A DNA stretch of 64,000 bases from Lactobacillales bacterium. GTDB taxonomy: Bacteria; Bacillota; Bacilli; Lactobacillales; Streptococcaceae. The stretch spans positions 1 through 64,000 of the forward strand of contig JAISJD010000014.1 of NCBI GenBank assembly GCA_031261705.1, given 5' to 3'. The position numbers and the translations under genes were made by a program. Below, in pieces: positions 58,987 through 64,000 of this stretch (position 1 is its first letter; each line of letters begins with the position of its first letter). The notes beneath the pieces were generated by a model. It did no database searches. It was not told where the DNA came from and was given only the letters and a program-made list of their open reading frames with translations.

Positions 58987-59394
58987 ATGGATGAAGAAAA
59001 CAAAGAAGTAAAACAAAAGGAAACGGTGGAAGAAACAGGTTCAACTCCAGAAAATACAGTGGAGGTGGTTGAAGAAGTGCAACCGGAACAAGCTCGAGCA
59101 GTAATTAAGCAAGAAAAAATCGAAACAAAGGATGTAGAAAATATAGAAAAAGTAGTGGAAGAAACGCCCTCTAAACAGAAATTTTCTGAAAAACTACATA
59201 ATTTTGACTATAAAATAGTGATTTTTAGCATGCTGTTTCTAATGCTTGGCTTAATTGGTGGGGTTCAAATTGGTTCACATACTAATAACCATTCCCATGA
59301 ATCGGGAGTTGAACAACGAAATAAGAAAACTCACTCTTGGTCAAATCAAGAAAATCAAGACGAAAACACACAACATAACCATTCAGAACAATAA
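58987..59394 (+). CDS. Acidic single-pass membrane protein, unknown
   Basis: 135 aa. The N-terminal 75 residues are rich in Glu, Val and Lys (low complexity). One membrane segment (about 79-97; VIFSMLFLMLGLIGGVQIG) follows, then a His/Asn/Gln-rich tail (HTNNHSHES, QHNHSEQ) that might bind metal. GAGAGGAAG precedes the ATG at 58987. No family is recognised. Confidence 0.6.
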   Translation: MDEENKEVKQKETVEETGSTPENTVEVVEEVQPEQARAVIKQEKIETKDVENIEKVVEETPSKQKFSEKLHNFDYKIVIFSMLFLMLGLIGGVQIGSHTNNHSHESGVEQRNKKTHSWSNQENQDENTQHNHSEQ

Positions 59395-59395
59395 T

Positions 59396-59430
59396 AAAAA
59401 AGGTGCCTGATGCTTATCAAGCGCCTATTT
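59396..59430. terminator. Bidirectional terminator between convergent genes
   Basis: AGGTGCCTGAT pairs with ATCAAGCGCCT around GCTT. ATTTTAG follows on plus; TTTTTT on minus. Confidence 0.7.
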
Positions 59431-60175
59431 TAGTGGTTTTAACCGAAATTGGAAATTTTGTCAGTTGTGAAATACAAGCCATTAGCCACAAAATATTAGG
59501 GATGAACCCAACGGAAAGAATAGAAATCATAGCGATGGTAAGAAGAACAATCGTCCACGCCTGACTTTTTTCAAATTTTACAAAAGCTATCCAAACGAGA
59601 AGAATACAAAGAATGGCACAGATGACCGTCAAAATACCTGTAGCACGATAATTATAAGTTAACGCATTTTGAACAGTTTCAGAAGAAATAGTTTCCGTAT
59701 TGGATGGCGTTGAGTTCAACCGTCCGAGTCTGTCAAAAATATTATTAAGAAAGAAACCAGTGCCAATAAGGTTCGCAAAAAGAATGAACGGTTTCGGGTT
59801 TCTCGTGCTGGCTTTTCGATTTTTGGTTAGCTCAATGATGCTGCCTGTTAGCCAAATAGCTCCTGAAAAAAGATAGGAGGGAATGAGCGCAATTATTGCG
59901 TAAACAAGATAGACACTTGACCAAGTGCGGTTATTTTCAAATTTTGTGAAAAGGAACCAGATAAAGAGAAGCGAGAGAAAGTAGAAGGCAATCAAGGAAA
60001 TTAAAATAAGTCGTGCATTGCTGCTAAAAACTTCTTTATTGACGTTACTGTTACTGGAAAGGGTAGAAAAATCGAACGGTTCAATCAGGAAATACGAAAA
60101 TAGGAAAATACAAATGGTGTAAAAAATCGTTGCAAGAATATTGCCGACAAGCATAAACACTTTTGAAGTAGACAT
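59417..60175 (-). CDS. Duplicated four-helix membrane protein
   Basis: 252 aa from the ATG at 60175 (GGGGAGG 8 nt upstream); a longer frame from 60235 adds 20 residues without a site. It is two tandem copies of a unit of about 125 aa with four membrane segments each. The second half carries WIAFVKFEKSQAWTI; the first has the diverged WFLFTKFENNRTWSS. The same unit forms the single-domain protein encoded just upstream. Function unknown; DUF4064-like proteins have a similar layout, but the match was not verified. Confidence 0.68.
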   Translation of the reverse strand: MSTSKVFMLVGNILATIFYTICIFLFSYFLIEPFDFSTLSSNSNVNKEVFSSNARLILISLIAFYFLSLLFIWFLFTKFENNRTWSSVYLVYAIIALIPSYLFSGAIWLTGSIIELTKNRKASTRNPKPFILFANLIGTGFFLNNIFDRLGRLNSTPSNTETISSETVQNALTYNYRATGILTVICAILCILLVWIAFVKFEKSQAWTIVLLTIAMISILSVGFIPNILWLMACISQLTKFPISVKTTKIGA

Positions 60176-60339
60176 GTAAATTCCTCCCCATAGCGTGTGA
60201 ACTATTGCGCCAAAAATACAAAAAAGCCCATTCATCTAGGAATAGAGCGTGTATTTATTCCAATTTCCTAGACGTTTCCCGCTTCAAGTATAACATCTAG
60301 GTATTTCTAGTTAAACGAACTTGCTTAGCAGTAGGGATG

Positions 60340-60376
60340 AAAAAACCTCGCTCCGTTTAGGATTGAGGCTCAGGTT
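60340..60376 (-). terminator. Terminator of the small four-helix protein gene
   Basis: On the minus strand, GCCTC pairs with GAGGT around a 15-nt loop, running into TTTTTTC. It partly overlaps the end of the coding region. Confidence 0.5.
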
Positions 60377-60740
60377 TTTTCGTAAGCTGCATAATAGTCC
60401 CGATAATCCATAGTAAGCTACCCACAAGATAGGTTGGGAGGATTGAAATAATAGCAAATACTAATAGAAAAATCGTCCAAGCCTTGCTTTGTTCAAATTT
60501 AACAAAGGCAATCCAGATAAGAAGTAACGCAACAATAGAAAAAACAGACATGATGATAAGTGTTGTGTGTGTGATACTAGCCACGGTATTTGCGTCCAGT
60601 CCAGAAATATTAGCCGTACTTTCTTCAATTAGCTTGGAATTGTCTGATAATAGTCCAGAAACAGAATTAATAAAACTCCAACCAAAAAGAATTGTCGCAA
60701 TGATGTTTCCGATTAAAATTAAAATCTTAGGTGTTTTCAT
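60357..60740 (-). CDS. Small four-helix membrane protein, paralogue of the 59417 gene
   Basis: 127 aa with four membrane segments (about 5-25, 55-82, 88-108, 110-122). The signature WIAFVKFEQSKAWTI is nearly identical to that in the second half of the neighbouring duplicated protein. A good site (GGAG) precedes the ATG. The two genes are arranged in the same direction and probably arose by local duplication and fusion. Confidence 0.66.
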   Translation of the reverse strand: MKTPKILILIGNIIATILFGWSFINSVSGLLSDNSKLIEESTANISGLDANTVASITHTTLIIMSVFSIVALLLIWIAFVKFEQSKAWTIFLLVFAIISILPTYLVGSLLWIIGTIMQLTKKPEPQS

Positions 60741-60900
60741 AGAATCACTCCTTTATACTGTAGATATATTCGTGATAATTGTACCACGACTCGCAATAAA
60801 AAGTAAAAAAAATTAAAATTATAAGAAAATAAGTTTTTAATAGGTTATTAAAATTAAGTGAAATTTAGCGAATAAAAAGGTTAAAATTTTTAGGGATAGT

Positions 60901-60933
60901 AAAAATAGGGAACCGAACGTTCGCTATTTTTTT
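60901..60933. terminator. Bidirectional hairpin in the gap before gyrA
   Basis: AAAAATAG (60901-60908) pairs with CTATTTTT (60924-60931), plus inner GAAC/GTTC, followed by TT. It contains CGAACGTTCG. It lies in the 849-bp gap 60741-61589, which is very AT-rich and has no convincing gene. Confidence 0.5.
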
Positions 60934-61402
60934 CAAAGGTTAGAAGCTTGAAAGACGAAAATGATAGAGAAAAACCTCCTATTATTTTCTGATTATTCTA
61001 ATTAAATTACAACATTTTCTAATACTGCTGAAATTTGCCGAAATTTTATTTTAAAAAATAATTCAAAAAAATAACTGGTTGTATTCTAAAATTTTCGAGT
61101 GTTGGAAACCGGAAAAGAGGATTGAATGACAAAACGTCTACCAAATTCATTGAATTGCTTTTTAAGCTCTCTTTTGAATATAGATTTATTTTTAGTTAAA
61201 TAGCCGAAATTTGGACATAAATAACTAGAAAAATATCCGATTTTGTGTAAATGAAAACATGTAGAAAGATTAATATAGACCTATTTATCAATAAAAAAGA
61301 ACTAATTAGAGAAAAAATTATCAAATTGAAAGAAATAACAAACAAGACGTAATTTTTAAAATAACTATTGTTTCTTCTCAAAAGTTTAGGTATGGTTAAG
61401 GC

Positions 61403-61507
61403 ATAGGTAAAAGGGTGAACAAACATAACGAATCCTTCGTTGGTAATAGCTTTTCTTCTCCCCAAGATTAGAGCATCCCCACTAAGAATTGTTCACCCTT
61501 TTTCCTC
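61403..61507 (+). ncRNA. Candidate small RNA with C-rich loops ahead of gyrA
   Basis: A promoter-like TTGTTT (61368-61373)-17-TATGGT (61391-61396) predicts a start near 61403. A perfect 14-bp closing stem joins AAAAGGGTGAACAA (61409-61422) to TTGTTCACCCTTTT (61489-61502) and ends in TTTTT, as a terminator does. Inside are a small hairpin AACGAA-TCC-TTCGTT (61427-61441) and a TTCTT/AAGAA stem enclosing TCCCC (61459-61463) and CATCCCC (61474-61480). Unpaired CCCC motifs are the usual target-binding parts of Firmicute small RNAs that block ribosome-binding sites. No known family was recognised. Expression is not shown. Confidence 0.45.
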
Positions 61508-61515
61508 CATTTATA

Positions 61516-61524
61516 TGGTATAAT
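61516..61524 (+). promoter_or_regulatory. Extended -10 promoter of gyrA
   Basis: TGGTATAAT (61516-61524). The leader that follows folds as AAACTG/CAGTTT enclosing GGCTTT/AAAGCC (61526-61567). Confidence 0.6.
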
Positions 61525-61589
61525 TAAACTGATAGGGCTTTATAAGAAAAGCCAGACTTACCAGTTTGAGATTGGGGGATTTATACAGG

Positions 61590-64000
61590 ATGGAAGATCA
61601 TAATATTGTGGACGTCAATCTGAAAAAAGAGATGGAGGACAGTTTCATTGACTATGCTATGAGTGTCATTGTTGCTCGTGCCTTACCTGATGTTCGTGAC
61701 GGATTGAAACCAGTGCATCGCCGGATTCTATATGGAATGAATGAATTAGGCGTAACACCGGATAAACCACATAAAAAATCGGCACGTATTGTCGGAGACG
61801 TAATGGGGAAATATCACCCGCATGGCGACTCAGCGATTTATGAATCAATGGTGCGGATGGCGCAGCCTTGGAGCTATCGTCATATGCTTGTTGACGGACA
61901 TGGGAACTTTGGTTCTATTGACGGAGACGGTGCCGCAGCACAACGTTATACTGAAGCAAGAATGAGTAAAATTGCGCTAGAAATGTTGCGCGATATTAAT
62001 AAAGATACGGTTAATTTTGTTGGAAACTATGATGATACTGAACGAGAACCAGAAGTATTACCAGCACGTTTTCCAAACCTTTTAGTCAACGGAACAACAG
62101 GGATTGCGGTTGGGATGGCAACCAATATTCCACCACACAACCTTGGAGAAACGATTGACGCCCTAGATTTACTAATGGAAAATCCTGATGCAACGACTGC
62201 TGATTTAATGGAAGTGCTACCGGGACCAGATTTTCCAACAGCTGGACTAGTCATGGGAAAATCAGGGATTCGTAGAGCCTATGAAACAGGAAAAGGCTCC
62301 ATCACTCTTCGTGCTCGTGTAGAAATCGAAGAAATGAAGAACGGAAAAGAACGCATTATCGTCAATGAATTACCATATATGGTAAATAAAGCGCGCTTAA
62401 TGGAACGGATTGCCGATCTTCACCGAGACAAACGGGTGGAAGGAATTACCGACATGCGTGATGAAAGTAACCGTGAGGGAATCCGCATGGTGATTGAAGT
62501 TCGTCGCGATGTATCAGCCAGTGTTGTCTTAAATAATTTATATAAAATGACCAACTTACAAACAAGTTTTGGTTTTAATATGTTAGCGATTGTCAAAGGA
62601 GTACCAAAAGTTCTTTCACTAAAAGAAATTTTGATGTACTATCTCGAACACCAACAAGAAGTTATTGTTCGCAGAACCCAATTTGATAAGAAAAAAGCGG
62701 AAGCACGTGCCCATATTTTGGAGGGCTTACGAATTGCACTCGATCATATTGATGCGATTATTGCGATTATTCGTGGAAGTGAAAGTGATGCACAAGCTCA
62801 AGCAGAAATGATGGAACGCTTTGAGCTCTCAGAACGTCAATCCCAAGCGATTTTAGATATGCGCTTACGTCGATTGACTGGTTTGGAACGTCATAAGATT
62901 GAAGATGAATACCAAGCTTTATTAGAAACCATTAAAGATTTAAAGGATATTTTAAATCGACCAGAACGTGTTGCTGAGATTATTAAAACAGAATTAAATG
63001 ATGTTCGTCAAAAATTTGGCGATAAACGTCGGACCGAATTATTGGTCGGAGAAGTCCTCAGTCTTGAAGATGAAGATTTAATCGAAGAAGAAGATGTCGT
63101 AATTACTCTTTCTAATAATGGCTACATCAAACGTGTTTCTGCTAGCGAGTTTCGTGCGCAAAAACGTGGCGGTCGTGGCGTGCAAGGAATGGGCGTACAT
63201 GAGGATGATTTCGTGAAAACGTTGATTGCCACTTCCACCCATGATACCTTGTTATTCTTCACGAATACCGGAAAGGTCTATCGTGCAAAAGGATATGAAA
63301 TTCCAGAGTATGGTCGGACAGCGAAGGGAATCCCAGTCATTAACATGCTTGGTATTGACTCTGCGGAAAAAATTCAAACCATTATCTCTGTGGAAGGAAA
63401 AGCGCAAGAGGGGCATTATCTCTTCTTCACCACTCGTCAAGGGGTCGTGAAACGTGTAGACGTTACTGCCTTTTCTAACATTCGTGCCAATGGCTTGAAA
63501 GCAATCGGTTTGAAAGACAACGATGAACTAATCAATGTTATCTTGACTGATGGCGAACAGACTGTCTTTATTGGAACGAAAGCTGGCTATAGCGTGCGCT
63601 TTGATGAAAATTCTATTCGTGTAATGGGTCGTAGCGCTAGTGGCGTTCGCGGGATTCGCTTACGTGAAGGAGATATTGTTGTCGGGTCAGACGTATTGAC
63701 GGATGAGCAGGAAGTTTTAGTTATCACTGAAAACGGCTTTGGAAAACGGACAATTGGTTCGGAATATCCTGTCAAGGGTCGTGGTGGTAAAGGTATGAAG
63801 ACCGCAAACATCACTTCAAGAAACGGTTCACTTGTTGGCTTAGCCACGGTGAATGGGGACGAGGACATCATGCTAATCAACGATAAAGGTGTGATTATTC
63901 GCTTCTCTGTTACTGACGTATCGCAAACAGGACGCTCTACACAAGGTGTTCGCCTCATGCGTATGGAAGATACTGCCAAAGTAGTAACTATGGCGATTGT
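61590..64000 (+). CDS. gyrA: DNA gyrase subunit A (3' end outside the window)
   Basis: 803 residues are present and the frame is open to the window edge, so the gene is cut by the window and not broken. The catalytic tyrosine is Tyr120 in QRYTEAR. The quinolone-resistance region keeps the usual HGDSAIYE, with Ser81 and Glu85. The GyrA box is RGGRGVQGM, and C-terminal beta-pinwheel blades follow. The ribosome-binding sequence is weak (CAGG next to the ATG, GGGGGA further up). It is separated from gyrB by about 11 kb of accessory genes. Confidence 0.97.
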   Translation, partial: MEDHNIVDVNLKKEMEDSFIDYAMSVIVARALPDVRDGLKPVHRRILYGMNELGVTPDKPHKKSARIVGDVMGKYHPHGDSAIYESMVRMAQPWSYRHMLVDGHGNFGSIDGDGAAAQRYTEARMSKIALEMLRDINKDTVNFVGNYDDTEREPEVLPARFPNLLVNGTTGIAVGMATNIPPHNLGETIDALDLLMENPDATTADLMEVLPGPDFPTAGLVMGKSGIRRAYETGKGSITLRARVEIEEMKNGKERIIVNELPYMVNKARLMERIADLHRDKRVEGITDMRDESNREGIRMVIEVRRDVSASVVLNNLYKMTNLQTSFGFNMLAIVKGVPKVLSLKEILMYYLEHQQEVIVRRTQFDKKKAEARAHILEGLRIALDHIDAIIAIIRGSESDAQAQAEMMERFELSERQSQAILDMRLRRLTGLERHKIEDEYQALLETIKDLKDILNRPERVAEIIKTELNDVRQKFGDKRRTELLVGEVLSLEDEDLIEEEDVVITLSNNGYIKRVSASEFRAQKRGGRGVQGMGVHEDDFVKTLIATSTHDTLLFFTNTGKVYRAKGYEIPEYGRTAKGIPVINMLGIDSAEKIQTIISVEGKAQEGHYLFFTTRQGVVKRVDVTAFSNIRANGLKAIGLKDNDELINVILTDGEQTVFIGTKAGYSVRFDENSIRVMGRSASGVRGIRLREGDIVVGSDVLTDEQEVLVITENGFGKRTIGSEYPVKGRGGKGMKTANITSRNGSLVGLATVNGDEDIMLINDKGVIIRFSVTDVSQTGRSTQGVRLMRMEDTAKVVTMAI

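Noticed and set aside
61196-61465. Minus-strand 89-codon hydrophobic open frame
   Set aside because: It needs a TTG start without a ribosome-binding site, lies in very AT-rich DNA, and overlaps the 14-bp stem of the candidate small RNA.
61409-61502. MITE-like element with 14-bp terminal inverted repeats
   Set aside because: No target-site duplication is visible and no second copy occurs in the window. The T-run and upstream hexamers fit an RNA gene better.

Overview
The window looks like a chromosomal segment of a low-GC, lactic-acid Firmicute, most likely Enterococcaceae (Enterococcus, Vagococcus or Pilibacter-like). The evidence is gene content and order: the dltXABCD operon, hslO-dusB-lysS, cydABCD beside hepT/menA, a pflB whose C-terminus looks enterococcal, an Mga-type regulator, rsmG-parA-parB-DUF951-ychF, and sigma-A promoters with A/T-rich spacers. 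The family assignment is inference. The window opens at a 5S rRNA gene and closes inside gyrA.

Layout. 1-11 kb: 5S rRNA, the X-prolyl dipeptidyl peptidase pepX, a YitT membrane protein, two unknown genes, the dlt (teichoic-acid D-alanylation) operon with a structured leader, and a beta-lactamase-fold serine hydrolase resembling teichoic-acid D-Ala esterases. 11-16 kb: hslO, dusB, lysS, then an isolated citrate synthase on the minus strand. 16-28.4 kb: a respiratory block (cydABDC, heptaprenyl-diphosphate synthase, menA, NDH-2), interrupted by a broken LURP-one-like gene and a guanine-riboswitch-controlled xpt-pbuX purine salvage operon. 28.9-37 kb: an orphan Mga-like regulator, two tandem 120-bp structured elements before a ZIP metal transporter, then the chromosome-partition block (rsmG, parA, parB, DUF951, ychF, DUF1129) and gpmA. 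37-45 kb: a two-gene cassette of a membrane-anchored thioredoxin-like protein and a secreted phospholipase A2, a formate/nitrite channel, an Fe-alcohol dehydrogenase, pflB, and a serine-recombinase homologue with a degenerate active site. 44.6-50.5 kb: guaB with two PurR boxes at its promoter, an NfeD/flotillin pair, gyrB. 50.6-61.5 kb: accessory DNA lying between gyrB and gyrA. It holds a sugar locus (GH4 phospho-alpha-glucosidase, PTS EIICB, ChbG-type deacetylase, RpiR regulator, secreted GH16), a probable vitamin B6 pair (ECF S component plus PdxR-like MocR regulator), small membrane proteins, and a candidate C-rich small RNA just ahead of gyrA.

How it works together. NDH-2, (demethyl)menaquinone enzymes and cytochrome bd would form a short aerobic electron chain. 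PflB, the formate channel and the alcohol dehydrogenase would serve mixed-acid fermentation. Purine metabolism is controlled at two levels here (riboswitch at xpt, PurBoxes at guaB). The sugar locus pairs an alpha-type GH4 with a ChbG-type deacetylase and, nearby, a secreted GH16. This suggests use of an alpha-linked N-acetylated disaccharide, which is the most interesting metabolic hypothesis in the window. Other items worth attention are the covarying tandem elements at 30566-30805, the small RNA candidate at about 61403-61507, the PLA2/thioredoxin cassette and the inactive-looking recombinase. No CRISPR array, tRNA or intact insertion sequence was seen.
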